From assembly GCF_009727055.1 (NCBI RefSeq), contig NC_052357.1, forward strand, positions 10,253,114-10,317,113: a stretch of 64,000 bases of DNA, given 5' to 3'. This document shows, piece after piece, positions 1 to 12,156 of the stretch; the stretch's first letter is position 1; every line of letters begins with the position of its first letter. Under the pieces are notes generated by a model. That model worked only from the letters and a program-made list of their open reading frames with translations. It ran no database searches and was not told where the DNA came from. Origin of the DNA: Benincasa hispida. Taxonomy: Eukaryota > Streptophyta > Magnoliopsida > Cucurbitales > Cucurbitaceae. The position numbers and the translations under genes are program-made.

Positions 1-105
1 AGCTGACTACGTAATGAAGTGTGATCGGTGCCAACGCATCGATAACATTTCATGGAAACATGCGATGCCGATGAACATCATCTTGGATCTTGAGTTCTTC
101 AACGT

Positions 106-675
106 ATGGGTATCGACTTCATTGGACCATTCCCTCCATCAAATGGTAAAAAATATATTTTGTTAGCCGTCGACTATGTATCCAAGTGGGTAGAGACAGT
201 GGCATGCGCCGCAAGCGATACGGCGGTAGTCTCTCAATTCTTGAAGAAAAACATCTTCACTCGTTTTGGCATTCCACGTGCCATAATAAGTGATGAAGGG
301 TCTCACTTTGTCAATCATACTATCAAGGAGCTACTGCACAAATATGATGTTCTCCACAAAGTGGCCACCGCATACCATCTGCAGACGAATGATCAGGCGG
401 AGGTGTCCAATCGAGAAATCAAGCTGATACTCGAGAAGGTAGTAAGGCCTTCACGAAAAGATTGGTCAACAAAGCTTGACGATGCGTTGTGGGCATACCG
501 GATTACATTTAAAACACCCATAGGTCTGTCCCCATATGTGTTGGTATTTGGTAAGGCATGTCATTTGCCTCTAGAGTTGGAATACAAGGCACTGTGGGCG
601 GTAAAGAAGCTAAACTTTGATTTGAAGAAAGTAGGAGAAGCGAGAAAACTTCAACTAGTCGAGTTGGAGGAATAG
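106..675 (+). pseudogene. Gypsy integrase core domain, degenerate
   Basis: This 189-residue frame is the retroviral-type integrase core (rve fold) that joins element cDNA to host DNA in the nucleus. The D-D-35-E triad is visible: D4 in [10 protein letters not shown]63 in IISDEGSHF and E99 in QAEVSNRE, with exactly 35 residues between the last two. Upstream, bases 2-105 encode in another frame the end of the zinc-binding region (CDRCQRI), so a one-base loss near 107 breaks the frame. A TAG at 673-675 interrupts it, and recognisable residues (INAYENAKIYKERTKRWHDKHI) continue to about 750 with decayed sequence to about 987. The start at 106 is only the first ATG after the frameshift, not a true start. 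Confidence 0.85.
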
Positions 676-987
676 AGGATCAATGCCTATGAGAACGCAA
701 AGATTTACAAGGAGCGCACAAAGCGCTGGCATGACAAACACATATGCGGCAAGAACCTCCAAGTCGGCATAAGGTCTTACTATTCAACTCACAACTATGA
801 CTCTTCCCTGGAAAATTAAAATAACGTTGGTCCGGACCATTCATAGTTAGAAAGGTATTTTCACATGGCGCGGTTGAATTATCAAATGATGACGGAACCA
901 ACATATTCAAAGTTAATGGGTAGAGAGTAAAAGCGTATCACGGAGAAGGCTGGCATCGCCAAGTCGAGTCCGTGGAACTGAGAAACT

Positions 988-1705
988 TTGAATAAAGGAA
1001 GAAGTAGGTGGTCCCTACACTATCAGACGATCAAAATTCACAGGGACGCAAGTTTTGGAATCATGGAATCTTCAACTTTTTTCTACTACTCATAATTTTC
1101 ATTGCACTATATCTTTTTAGTCTTTATCTACAACAAAAAAAAAATGGAGATAGTGGTAAAAGAATTTTGTTTTGTTTAAAATTATTTGACCATCTCACTG
1201 TTTTTCTTGCAATGATCGAGGTACAGGATTGCGGAGGTGTTACACGAAGAAGCAACTTATCCTATTCCGTCACTGTAATCCAACGAAGATAGATCGCCGC
1301 AAAGAAGGATGCATCAACACACAATGCGGGTGACAACGCAAATTTAGGGGTTGTATTCTTCCTTAACTTTATTTCAAATTTTGCATTATCACATCGCATT
1401 TTGATTTTTAAAGGTTTTATCACCGCATCCTCTTTGATTACTGCAATCATTTAACATTGATAAATTTAGTAAGTCACCACATACTGTCTCTTTGCCAATT
1501 ATGATTTCAATGATGAAACACATGCTTCTATTTTTTTCATATATACTAGAACCAACTTAATCTGAGATAAGTCACCTCATGAAACATTTCTAGAAATTAG
1601 AGGTCTGCTAGCTTTCTTTCAAACTCTCTTTACGTAGCTTCCTAAGAACATTGCATGACTTCTTTCAATCTTTTGGCAATGGGGACATTGCCGCATTTTA
1701 AATTT
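988..1705 (+). other. Noncoding internal region of the Gypsy element
   Basis: Between the decayed pol end and the polypurine tract I see no convincing gene. Short open frames here (such as 1008-1292) have no recognisable motif. A long noncoding stretch before the 3' LTR is common in Athila/Tat elements. Confidence 0.5.
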
Positions 1706-1714
1706 GGGGGGAGG
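1706..1714 (+). other. Polypurine tract of Gypsy element
   Basis: GGGGGGAGG preceded by AAATTT is the usual form of a plant Gypsy plus-strand primer site. It sits at the boundary between internal DNA and the LTR. Confidence 0.65.
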
Positions 1715-1852
1715 TATTTATTTTCGACCTTGCTATTTTTAGCTCTACAAAAAAAATAATAATAATATAAAAAATTGAGAATAACAACTCCACTGTCAAC
1801 GCAATGAGAAAACCCATGTTAATAAGAGTTAAGTTGTGAATTGCACTTACCC

Positions 1853-2041
1853 GTAGTTGGATGTCCGCATAACACACGTGGGGGCAAGCCAAAACGAAAG
1901 TAAGTCGCCAGGATCAATGCATAAATACAATGACCGCAACTCGGCTGCCAAGAAGGTATGAGTTTAGTCTGAGAAAGAACGCATTCCTCGTAGTTGGATG
2001 TCCGCATGACACACGTGGGGGCAAGCCAAAATGAAGGCAAG
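1853..2041 (+). repeat. Direct repeat pair (about 50 bp, 137 bp apart) in LTR U3
   Basis: Two near-identical copies start at 1853 and 1990; each contains GTAGTTGGATGTCCGCAT followed by ACACACGTGGGGGCAAGCC. They lie upstream of the TATA box, so they occupy an enhancer-like position and include a CACGTG core. Function is inference. Confidence 0.75.
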
Positions 2042-2227
2042 ACACTTGGATCAACGCAAGGTCAGAAAAAAATAATAATGTCAAGAAATATGCAAGGATA
2101 AAAATCATTTGACACCCCAATGGAAAAGTTTTCTTTTTGAAATAAATATTCAGCGCATCAGTCGAGAAATTAAAGCCATCCCATTTGTGCAATCATAAGA
2201 GAGAAGCCGCCCTTCACCCCGAAGCTC

Positions 2228-2235
2228 TATAAATA
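2228..2235 (+). promoter_or_regulatory. TATA box of Gypsy LTR
   Basis: TATAAATA in the context GCTCTATAAATACC, within the LTR and downstream of the duplicated U3 motif. Likely LTR promoter. Confidence 0.6.
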
Positions 2236-3391
2236 CCAAAGGCATCCTTCAGAAAAGGGGTTAACAAGTTCACCTGTTCACTGATTTAGAAGCTTTAGCC
2301 GTGTTCATAGTTTTCTTTTATTTTCAAGGCGGAGCACGAAAAGAGTAGAGACGTCGAAAGATCGCTCAGGGCAACTCGAGAGAGAACCCAGAGGCGTAGG
2401 AAGCAGAGAGCGGACCGACTCTCGTGAGAGCGAGATTATCATTTGAACAAGAGTAGAAAGACAGTGTAAAAAGTTTGGGAAGCAAGAGATTGTTGCCAGG
2501 CTCTTTATTCTCTTCTTGCATTGTTATTTTATACTTCATCTTTATATTTATACAATGGAAGTTCTTATTCCATATCTGTTCACTCTCTTAGCAAGAATGA
2601 GTAGCTAAACTTGTCAAATGGGTTGAGAAGAGCTAAGCTAACATGACCTAGGATGTTCATTGCTTGCACTTATCTTGTGTTATGTTGTGCCAAACATCCC
2701 TTTAGAGCTACTCGAGAGAGAGTCTAAAGAAAAAACCTAAGACTTGAGAGAGCTAGGTTAGAATCTAGACTCGACAGAGCAAGATTTGAACTGCATAAAC
2801 AAGAGATAGGGACTTAGAGATAAGCTCTGTTTGCCAACCTGCATCGCATGCATCCTAGAGATAGGAATGATATTATGTGGTCGCCTTATTTTTGTGTGTG
2901 TCATTTTGTCATTGAATAAATAAGAATAGAGGCTTATGTGTAGGTCCTATAGTCTTATCTCATATATCGCTGCGTTCTAGCATTAGAAGCTGTAGCATTC
3001 GCATCGAGAGATGGTTTACTATTGTATGTGTGTTGCATGATCGTATAGCATGAACGCATCCTAGGAAGTGTTGGCCGATACCCTTCCCAACCCGTTCACC
3101 GCATACTCATCGTATTTTCCGTTTTATCAACTCTTTTCGAACTCCATCGCATTTGTTTATTTTCATTACCGCAACAAATAAAACCAACAACTATTTGAGT
3201 TACCGATTACTGCAAAGTCTTTTGAAAAATTACCACTGCAACTTGTTTTCCCAAGTCCATGAGTTCAACCCTGGACTTACCAGGAAACTCAGTGGGGTTT
3301 ACACTTGGATTCCACTAAGAAAACTTGAGTGCTCAACGCATTTTCGTCATCGCATTTCATCCATCATTCCACATCATAAAATAACGCATCA

Positions 3392-4670
3392 TGCATATAA
3401 TATGTCATTTAGATTTAAAATCCCACCATAGGAAAGCATATTACATGCATAATATTATGTTATAAATTAGTTAATATATAGTATGCATGTTTAGGGTTTC
3501 TAAAAATTAATATAAGTGTTATGTTTATTTTGAATGCCTTTGATGTGTGTTATGGATGGATAGCATGTCTATTGTTTTATAAGTTGTTATAAAATTGGAT
3601 TAAACATTAAAATCTATACAATAATAAATAGCGTGCTTACCGAGGTTAACAACTTGTTTTAATAGTTAAAATAGGTCGTTATCTTATAAAATTTAGTTAC
3701 AAACTAAGTCGGTTCATAATCCTATCTAAGGCTCGAGGTATTTAAATTGACCGTTTACGTAACACCTGCTACCTGGGGATTATGACCAAAATGTTGAGCG
3801 TTGTTAACCAATTTTATGAGCTTGCGTGAGTGGTGTGAGGTTTAAAATTGATATCGTAGATTAATATCCAAATATAAACGTTATACTTGGATTTATCACA
3901 TAGACTTAGGTTGTTTAAAATTAGCCAAAATATACCTAAGTATAAGAATACCCGAACATTTAAAACACTTCAGTGGGAGATTAACAATATATACAATATA
4001 TCATTTTGAGCTCTCACGTCCCCAAGAGTTCAAACCGTGTAATCCATGATCGTCTTCATGTCTCTTTTACTGTGATCTCTCTGTTCAAAAAGTGTTTGCA
4101 TGGTTCAATAACAAGGTAAATGGGGAAAGTCGTTCATAGTAAGTGGGTAAAGGAAATGTGTCAACATATTTTACGATCTCTCCATTAGTTTGAACTGTTA
4201 GATTCCTATGTTGCGCTTGTTATCGTTTTTAGGCAGAACTAGCTAGTCGTTAACAGCGACGATCCCTTCAAATGGTTGTAACATAAGATTCGGAATAACT
4301 CAAGCTTGAGAAATGAATAGGGTTTTATAGTTTCGTCTTGAACATTATCTTCTAATTCGGGAGCATGTTCTTACTGTTCTATAGAATCTGAAAATGGTGG
4401 GTCACACTTACAAGAGTTACTAAATGTGAGTAAAGTTCTTGACTGAAAACGATAACTAAACAAGTATAGGAATAAGAGTTATTCTGGATATATTATTTGG
4501 TCAAGATTGTCTTGCTTTAATGAAGAAGTATTTGACTTCCCCTCGGTAGCATCTATTCTAACTTACTAAATTATCGTTGCAAATAAATAAAGAAATATGG
4601 GTACTTTATTACTTTTGCTAAAATTGGATTTATATGCTTAAGTTTAATAGTATTTGTTTATTTTTCAACA
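3392..4670 (+). other. Copia A 5' leader (noncoding)
   Basis: AT-rich leader upstream of gag. It shares landmarks with the leaders of the other Copia copies, for example a 'CTACCTGGG' block near 3770 and 'GTCAACATATT' near 4158, and its last part is recognisable on the opposite strand at 16200-16660. I see no gene. Confidence 0.6.
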
Positions 4671-5248
4671 ATGTCGAACTCGATTATACAACTTTTTACT
4701 TCTAATAAATTCAATGGAGAAGGGTACTCTAACTGAAAATCGAACATAAACACAACACTAGTGGTTGACGACTTGAAGTTTATTTTAACGGAGGAATGTC
4801 CTCCTCTTTCCAATTCAAATGCTAACCAATTTGTTCAAGAAGCCTATGATAGATGGGTTTGGGAAAATGAGAAGGCGAGAAACTATATCTTGGCGAGCAT
4901 ATCTAATGTGCTCAATAAGAAACATGAAGCCATGCCCACTGCCCGGGAAATCATGGCGTTGTTGCAAGAGATGTTCAGACACCTTTCATCTTCTGTACGA
5001 CATGAGGCTATAAAATATGTTTATACTCACGCATGAAAGATCGGACCAATGTTTGGGAGCATGTCCTGGACATGATGGTCCACTTTAATATTGCGGAAGC
5101 TCACGACACTATCATAGATGAGACTAGTCAAGTTAGCATGATCTTGGAGTATTTTTCCAAAGAGCTTCTTGACCTTCCAAACTAATGCAGCAATGAATAA
5201 GATTGATTACAACCTGACTATTCTACTGAATGAACTCCAGACTTACCG

Positions 5249-5273
5249 ATAACTTGTAAGAAGTACAAGTTAT
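5249..5273 (+). repeat. Terminal hairpin of the solo LTR
   Basis: ATAACTTGTA (5249-5258) and TACAAGTTAT (5264-5273) form a perfect 10-bp stem with a 5-base loop, two bases inside the LTR start. The same hairpin occurs at 27403-27426 and 53976-53999. Confidence 0.9.
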
Positions 5274-5729
5274 TATATCTCTTCTTTATAAAAAAAAAAT
5301 AAGAGAAAGGCATGAAGTTTCAACATTCTTTACCAAAGAATTTATACAAAAAAATGGAGTATGTGATCACACATTCTCAATATCTAACATATCTAAATTT
5401 TGGACTGATATTTCTATCTTTGTGCAGAATACCCTTCAACACACCCAGATGAACGCATGATTCCATAACCAAGTACTCACCGACGCGATCAAACAAGAAC
5501 TGCCAGAAAAGTGGATGATCGCATTCTATAAGTGATGAGGTTTGACATGAGATGGGTGGTGGGAGTCATATCACATATTGTGTTGGTAGCTAGTAAGAGA
5601 ACTTTGTGAAGATTCAATGCACCCCTGAAACGTTGTAGTGGTGCGACAGGATATGGAATTTAATGTGCCCATTAATGCAATCAAGAGAAAAATAAGATAA
5701 ACTAAAGAATAAAAGTATCATTGAACGCC

Positions 5730-5737
5730 TATAAATA
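5730..5737 (+). promoter_or_regulatory. TATA box of solo LTR
   Basis: TATAAATA in GCCTATAAATACCC, about 480 bp into the LTR. It is equivalent in position to TATA boxes in the related LTRs. Likely LTR promoter. Confidence 0.55.
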
Positions 5738-7050
5738 CCCATGCAATTTTCATGCAAAAAGAACAATAGTGGGAGATGAGAAAATTTTGAGAGGAAACTC
5801 TGCTAAAAAACCTTTCCTGTATTTCCATAGAAATTCCCTAGTGAGAGCTAAGGATTCCTGTGAGAGAGGAAGAAGGATACCTCTGTTTAATGTTCTAAGT
5901 GAAACAATCATCAAAAGAGCCGTAGGGAGCAAGGAATTGCAGACCACGAGTTGATTCTATACTCTTTTCTTTTCCTTTGTGTATTTGCATTGTACTTTCA
6001 TTATTGACAAAATCAGACTTTTCAATATGAATACATGTTCATCTTATCTTTTATCCATCTTTTCCATCAATATCATGCGCAACTAAATTGCCAAATGGGT
6101 TGAGAAGTGTGCAGCTGACACTACGAAATAACAAGAAGATCAGGCAATCAACTTGTCTTATGCATGCTTATATGACTTGCTTGAATCAATTGAGAGATTG
6201 TTCTAAGTAAATTTAATCTAAGTTTGAAAAACCTTAGATTTGGATCTCATAAAATAAGATAATATATTTCTTAGAAATAAGTATATCCTCTACACATTGC
6301 ACTCATCGCAGGCATCTTAGAAATAAGATAATGTAGCTAGATACACTGAGAAGTGTTGGACGTAACATTGAGTGCATCGCTTGATCGCATAATCCACTTA
6401 ATTGTTTAGGAAATGTTAGTGATAATCTTCTCGACCATTTCATCATATATCTATCATTAAATTCACACTATTTCATTTAGACATAATTTTCATTGCATAG
6501 TACTTAGATTCAAAATAGCTCATTCACTCAACCATCTTGAATATTTTAATTTGCACTATGATCATATCTTTAGTTTCATCGTAGGTTAGCAAGCAATCTC
6601 TACGTTCAACCCTAGACTCACCAGGACTCTGGTTAAATTGCACTTGGGTTCGACTAGATAAAACTAAGTGTTAAACCACAATAGTCTTATCAATCTATCG
6701 CATGCTACTAATGCATCACTTACCAATCGATGATGAAAATGAAAGAAAGTGAAGCAAACATTGTTTCACAGAAAAAGTTTATGAAGGAATACTCTTCGGA
6801 AACGAAACCTTTAGACAAAAAGAAGTCTATCCCTTCCTCTTCTAAGGATAATAATATCCAAATGAAAAGAAAGGGAAAAGAGAAGAAGAAACCTACTGCA
6901 AAGAAAAATAAAGCTCCCAAAGGAAAAATGTTTTCATTAAATAGAAGACGGGCATTGAAAATGCAACTACCCAAAATATCTTGTTGAAAAGAGAGTTGAA
7001 AAGGAAAATCAAGATAAATTAGATTTACTTGTAATTGAAACATGCTTAGT

Positions 7051-8693
7051 GAAAATTTCTCACTTAACCTGGATATTAGATTTAGGCGCTGCTAACCATG
7101 TTTGCACTTTTCTATAGAAAACTAGTTCTTGGACTCAACTTTCAGAAAATGAAATGACTTTCAAGGTGGGAACATGAGAAGTCATTTCAGCTGAAGTAGT
7201 GGGAGACATCAAGGTATACTTCGGAGACTCTTTCATTTTGTTAAAGAATGTATATTATGTACCCAAAACGAAAAGAAACTCGATCTCCGTACCTTGTCTA
7301 CTAGAAAGTATGTATAAAGTATCTTATTTGTTCATACTTTTCAAGAGGTGTTCATATTTGTTCTGCTAGACTTCAAAATAACTTGTATGTATTAAAATCA
7401 ACTGAAGCAAAAACCATTTTAAATATAGAGATGTTTAAAATGGCAGAAACTCAAAATGAAAGACAAAAAATTTCTCCTAATGCCTTTCTTTGACACCTCA
7501 AATTTGGTTACATAAATCACAACAGGATTGAGAGATTTGTAAAAAATGGTCATCTAAATCCGTTAGAAGATAGTTCTTTATATCCGTATGAATCTTGTCT
7601 TGAAGGAAAAATGACTAAAAAATCTTTTATTGGAAAAGGTATTTGTGCCAAAGAACCCCTAGAACTTATACATTCAGGTCATTATGGTCCAATAAATGTT
7701 AAAGCTTGAGGTGGATATGAGTATTTCGTTAATTTTGTTGATGATTATTCGAGATACAGCTATATTTACTTAATGAGTCGCAAGTTTGAAACTCTTAAAA
7801 AGTTCAACGAATTTAAGACGGAAGTTGAAAACTTATTAGGTAAAAGAATTAAATCACTTCGATCAGATCAAGGTGGTGAGTATATGGATCAGATCAATTC
7901 AATCCCAACTCATAGCACCTAGAACACCACAACAAAATGGTGTTGCAGAAAGGAGAAATCGAACCTTGTTAGACATGGTTCGTCCGATGATGAGTTATGC
8001 GCAGTTACATTAATCCTTTTGGGGGCATGCAATACAGACTGCTGTATATATTCTGAACATTGTTCCCCTCAAAAAGTGTTTCACAAACACCGTATGAGTT
8101 ATGGAGAGGACATAAAAATAGTTTACGTCACTTCAGAATTGGGGATTCCTGACACACGTGTTGGTGAAAAACCATAAGAAATTGGAACGACATTCAAAAG
8201 TATGCATATTTGTAGGATACCCTAAGGAAACAAAAGTGGATTGTTTTATAGTTCCCAAGAAGATAAAGTATTTGTATCGACAAATGCTACATTCTTGGAA
8301 GAAGATCATATTAAGAATCTCCAACCTCGTAGTAAACTAATATTGAATGAAATGACCAGAAATACTATAGAAAAATCAACAAAAGTTGTTGATCAAACTG
8401 GTTCATTAACAATAGTTGTTGCCTCATCACATCCTTCTCAAGAGTTGAGAATGCCTCGACGTAGTGGGAGGGTTGTTCATCAGCCTAACCGCTACATGGG
8501 TTTAACAGAAACTCAAGATATCATACCTGATGATGACTTAGAGGATCCATTGACCTTTAAACAGACAATGGAAGATGTTGATAGGGAACAACGGATAAAA
8601 GCCATGGATGTAGAAATGGAGCCAATGTACTTCAATTCTGTCTGGGAACTTGTAGATCAACCACATCGGGTTAAACCTATAGTTTGCAAATAG
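7051..8693 (+). pseudogene. Copia A pol, protease and integrase part, degenerate
   Basis: In minus-one/plus-one alternating frames one reads a protease active-site region (WILDLGAANHVC near 7069-7105; the usual catalytic D-S/T-G has become D-L-G), a GAG-pre-integrase remnant (near 7480-7650) and integrase core pieces (VDDYSRY-like near 7735; QQNGVAERRNRT-like near 7930; ELW near 8095). The integrase C-terminal region and linker are open in 8241-8693, including RRSGRVVHQPNRYMGLTE. Multiple stops and indels. This order, integrase before reverse transcriptase, is diagnostic of Copia. Confidence 0.85.
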
Positions 8694-10109
8694 ATCTACA
8701 AGAGAAAGTAAGACCAAACTGGCAAGGTGCAAACCTATAAAGCAAGACTCGTGGAAAAATATTTTACTCAAAGGGAGGGGGTTGACTACGAAGAAACCTT
8801 CTCTTCTATTGCCATGATAAAATTAATAAGAATACTTTTATCCATTGTTGCATATTATGACTATGAAATATGGCAAATGGATGTCAAGACAGCTTTCTTG
8901 AATGGCCATCTTGATGAAATTATTTTCATGTCTCAACCAGAAGGGTTCATTGAACAGGGTCAAGAACAAAAAGTTTGTAAGCTTAAAATATCCATTTATG
9001 GGTTAAACCAAGCTTCTAGATTCTGGAATATAAGATTTAATATTGCGATCAAGTCTTATGGCTTTGAACAAAATGTTGGCGAACCTTGTGTATACAAGAA
9101 AATAGTCAACAAAATTGTAGCTTTCCTGGTCCTTTATGTTGATGATATCTTACTCATTGGGAATGAGACAAGTTTCCTTGATAACGTAAAGAGATGGCTA
9201 GCATCACAATTCCAAATGAAAGATTTAGGAGATGTTCAATATGTTCTTAGGATCAAAATTTTTCGGAATTGTAAGAACCGAATCCTAGCACTATCTCAAA
9301 CATCTTATATTGACAAGATGTTGCCAAGGTATAATATGCAAAATTTCAAAAAGGGTATGTTAGCTTTTAGACATGGAATTAATTTATCAAAGGAGTAATG
9401 TCCTAAGATGCCTCAAGAAGTTGAGGAAATGATAAGAATTCCATATGCATCGGCAGTTGGGATTCTGATGTACGCTATGTTGTGTACAAGTCCTGACATA
9501 TGCTTTGCAATTGGAATTGTCGGTAGGATCCGATCCAATCCTGGACACAGTCATTGGACTGCTGTCAAGAACATCCTCAAGTATCTCCAGAGAACGAGAG
9601 ACTATATGCTCGTGTATGAGCCTAAGGATTTAATCCTTACGGGATACATTGATTCTGATTTTTAGACTGATGTAGTTTCTAGGAAATCTACTTCAAGATC
9701 AATTTTCACTCTTAACGGAGGAGCTATAGTGTGGAGAAGCATCAAACAAAGTTGTATAGCTGACTCCACGATGGAAGCAGAATATGTAGCTGCATGTGAA
9801 GGGGCTAAAGAAGTAGTGTGGCTGCGCAAGTTCCTGACAGATTTGGAAGTGGTTCCAAATATGCATCTGCCCATTACTCTGTATTGCGACAACAGTAGAG
9901 TAGTTGCCAATTCAAAGGAAACAAGAAGTTACAAACGTTGAAAACACATCGAAAGAAAGTACCATCTCATCAGAGAGATAGTACACAGAGGAGATGTGAT
10001 AGCCACAAAGATAGCCTTAGAAGATAACCTTGTCGATCTGTTTACGAAGGCCCTCTCGGCTAAAGTGTTCGAGGGTCACCTGGTTGGACTAAGAGTACGA
10101 GCTTCATAA
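8694..10109 (+). pseudogene. Copia A pol, reverse transcriptase and RNase H part
   Basis: The best preserved pol section in the window. The 8727-9398 frame covers the RT palm and fingers with MDVKTAFLNG and the catalytic YVDD in LYVDDILLIG (about 9137-9166). A TAA at 9396-9398 interrupts the connection; 9408-9665 continues with SAVGILMYAMLCTSPDI. RNase H follows (9666-10109) with the ADSTMEAEY and YCDNS motifs, after a TAG at 9663-9665. The natural stop is TAA at 10107-10109. The product would copy element RNA into DNA in cytoplasmic particles. At least three in-frame stops (8691, 9396, 9663) and a frameshift near 9940 inactivate it. Confidence 0.9.
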
Positions 10110-10232
10110 TCTAGGGCAAATAGGAAAATATCAAGGGTATATGGGTGCCGTAGTTTATTGTAATTTTTCTCTATTTTTCTCAACATTATAACATTATATA
10201 TTTGTATATTTATCTCACTGAAGTATTAGTCT

Positions 10233-10242
10233 AAGTGGGAGA
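10233..10242 (+). other. Polypurine tract of Copia A
   Basis: AAGTGGGAGA directly before the LTR start TGTTGAGAATG. The same AGTGGGAGAT block precedes LTRs of the other Copia copies (for example 34967-34977). Confidence 0.8.
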
Positions 10243-10243
10243 T

Positions 10244-12156
10244 TGTTGAGAATGTCCTAAAACTCACAGTCGTAAATATTGTTAACATATTCTATTTATC
10301 AATAAAAATATTATTTATTGAGTATTTTATTCAATAAATTGTTGTTGATATTGCATTCTGTTATAAAAATCCAATAAACGAATCCACGGCTATAATATGA
10401 ATACTTTAACTTTATGTGGCGACGTAAAAGATGATCAAGTGTTAGTAAATAGCCAAAATGGTCTATAAGTATATGGATAAGATTAGGTACCTAACCCAGA
10501 TAACACTATTGGATGTAGCCCATTTTGTATACCGATAAAAATGATGTGATCCCAAAATCATTGATGTGGAGACATATGAGTGGGGGCATCATATGCAATG
10601 AGTTTGCATAAGACCAAACCTCGAAATAGTCACCCTTCTTTATAAGGACCGTTTACTGTTAAAACTGACTATTTCAAATTCAATGACCTGGGGTAACTCG
10701 ATCTTAATCTTGAGCTAAATATGAACTCGTGTTTATTCGGGATTATTCTTTGATCTGTATAGGTGAGAGTAGTCCAATAACGTTGCTCAATAAGCCTCCA
10801 TTTTGGGGATAAGAGCTGATAAATAGTTAGGAACATAGTTCTGCAAGATGGAACTCACTCTTACTCGATTTAGGGTTAGTAGAGAGTTTGTTTTCTTAAG
10901 CGCTGATTCTTGTACTAGAAAAATAGGGCTCTGCTCTCTCACTGTTGAGAGGTTCGTGGTTTATAAGTTGGACTATAAACAATTGTTCAATAGAAGATCA
11001 GTGGGAGCTTAAGAAGTAAAACGTATTTCCAGGGGTAAAACGGTATTTTTGACCTAGTAGTAAATACAAACGACTTGTGAAGGATCAACTTAATGGTTAT
11101 GGTTCAAATGGATAGAAATATATCTACACTGAGGAGAGTGCAACTATCAAGCTATAGTGGTATGCCTCGATAGTTAACGAAAACTGATTATTTCGGTCTA
11201 AAGAGTTTAGTCAATTAATCTCAAATCGTTGAAGCTCATGATCTGTAGGTCCATAAGGTCCCTCTACTAGCTCGTAAAATATATCTTGGATTAGTGAATT
11301 GAGTGGATTTGAAATGTTGAGATTTGATAATAGGGTTTTTAATTTGAAGTGTTCAAATTCAATTAGCGTTTTCATTAATTGTATTTGATACAATTATATC
11401 ATTTAATTTTGTTGAAATTAAACGAAATTGGAGAGTTAAAAAATATTTAAATAATGATTTAAATATTAGATGAGGTAAAATATAATGTTTAATATTTGAT
11501 ATTAAATTAAATTAATTAAATTAGTTTAAGTAATTATCCAATTTTATTCAATTTTGAAATTTGTTCAAAATTGACAATTCGATTAATTGATTTTTTGAAT
11601 TTTTTGAAATTCAAAATTATAAAACTTAAATTAAAAACTGAATTTTTGAAAATCAGTTTTAATTAAGTTTTAAATTAATCAAATTAATATTAATTAAAAT
11701 TGTTTTAAAAATAGAAAATGGGAAAATCCACACTCAAAATCCACTTCATGCCCCAACATCAGCTGTTTTAATCAGATATGCATGGTTTTAATGTATATAT
11801 TGAAGTATTGACTTCAATTTTCTAGACATGCAAGCTAAATTCTTATTGAAACTCTGCTGAAAAATTCATCTCTCCTAACCTTCTTCCCTCTCTATCAAAT
11901 TCACTTCAATTCAGAGATTCCACCTCTCAATCTGAGTTAGATAATAGTAGAGAAGGTCTCTGTGGTGGTCCGTAGCTGATTTGAAGTTCCACTTCGTGGA
12001 GAGAAGCTGGTATTACTGAGATTTATCAAAGGTTGTAGTTCTTAAAACCATTTTCTCTGAAATTTTGTTTCAATGCATGTTTTAAACTTAAGTTAAGTGT
12101 AATTAGAATGCTTATTGATTTTGATTTCTTCCACTGCATGTTAGTTTACTCTATCA
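10244..12156 (+). repeat. 3' LTR of Copia A
   Basis: Starts TGTTGAGAATGTCC and ends near TCTATCA at 12156. The end is set by alignment to the reversed solo LTR at 59622-61457 and by the abrupt switch to opposite-strand LTR interior. It contains an AT-rich block at 11400-11720. The open frame at 11211-11393 is not a gene. Confidence 0.75.

Larger units (their letters stand above)
1..3391 (+). mobile_element. Ty3/Gypsy LTR retrotransposon, 3' portion (integrase to 3' LTR)
   Basis: The 5' part lies outside the window. What is present, in order, is an integrase zinc-finger tail and core, degenerate pol end, about 700 bp of noncoding internal DNA, a G-rich polypurine tract (1706-1714) and one LTR with a TATA box. 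The right end is placed at 3391 (...CGCATCA) because Copia leader sequence resumes immediately after, and a related LTR ends the same way at 6718. The element has therefore inserted into the leader of Copia element A. Lineage is Athila/Tat-like by integrase wording and noncoding 3' region; that subfamily call is inference. Confidence 0.8.
1715..3391 (+). repeat. 3' LTR of Gypsy element
   Basis: The LTR starts just after the polypurine tract with TATTTATTTT, possibly a decayed TG start, and ends in ACGCATCA at 3391. It has a TATA box at 2228 and a 3' section (about 3258-3335) clearly related to the end of the solo LTR at 5247-6718. The start is less certain than the end. Confidence 0.6.
5247..6718 (+). 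repeat. Solo LTR of a terminal-hairpin Gypsy-type family, TSD CTTAC
   Basis: A 1472-bp insertion begins CGATAACTTG (a decayed TGATAACTTG) and ends AATGCATCA. It is flanked by perfect 5-bp duplications CTTAC at 5242-5246 and 6719-6723. The gag reading (LxTYQ then SMMKMKE) is contiguous across the duplication, which confirms the boundaries. It has a TATA box at 5730. No internal region or second LTR is present, so it is a solo LTR left by LTR-LTR recombination. Related copies: 24986-27428 and 52370-54001. Confidence 0.9.
4671..7050 (+). pseudogene. Copia A gag (UBN2-type capsid), split by a solo LTR
   Basis: Gag starts at ATG 4671. A TGA at 4734-4736 replaces a tryptophan expected in this family; the 4761-5036 frame then reads LKFILTEECPP...AYDRWVWENEKARNYILASISNVLNKKHEAMPTA, the UBN2-type capsid signature. 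A frameshift follows near 5030, and recognisable residues continue in other frames to 5246. The reading resumes after the inserted LTR at 6719 and continues as a Lys-rich tail (6730-6987). The CCHC zinc knuckle expected near 6925-6985 has lost its spacing through frameshift. Gag would form the virus-like particle and bind genomic RNA. Not functional. Confidence 0.8.
3392..12156 (+). mobile_element. Ty1/Copia element A, 5'-truncated, with nested solo LTR
   Basis: Plus-strand Copia with leader, gag, protease, integrase, reverse transcriptase, RNase H, polypurine tract and a 3' LTR (10244-12156). Its 5' LTR is not in the window because the Gypsy element sits in its leader. A 1472-bp solo LTR splits gag. 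The right flank is the interior of an opposite-strand LTR, so A inserted into the LTR of Copia element C. Stops and frameshifts throughout gag and pol mark it as dead. Confidence 0.85.

Noticed and set aside
5247..6718. Possibility that the hairpin-ended insertions are Helitrons
   Set aside because: They have TG...CA ends and 5-bp target duplications and no TC start, CTRR end or AT insertion site; solo LTRs fit better.
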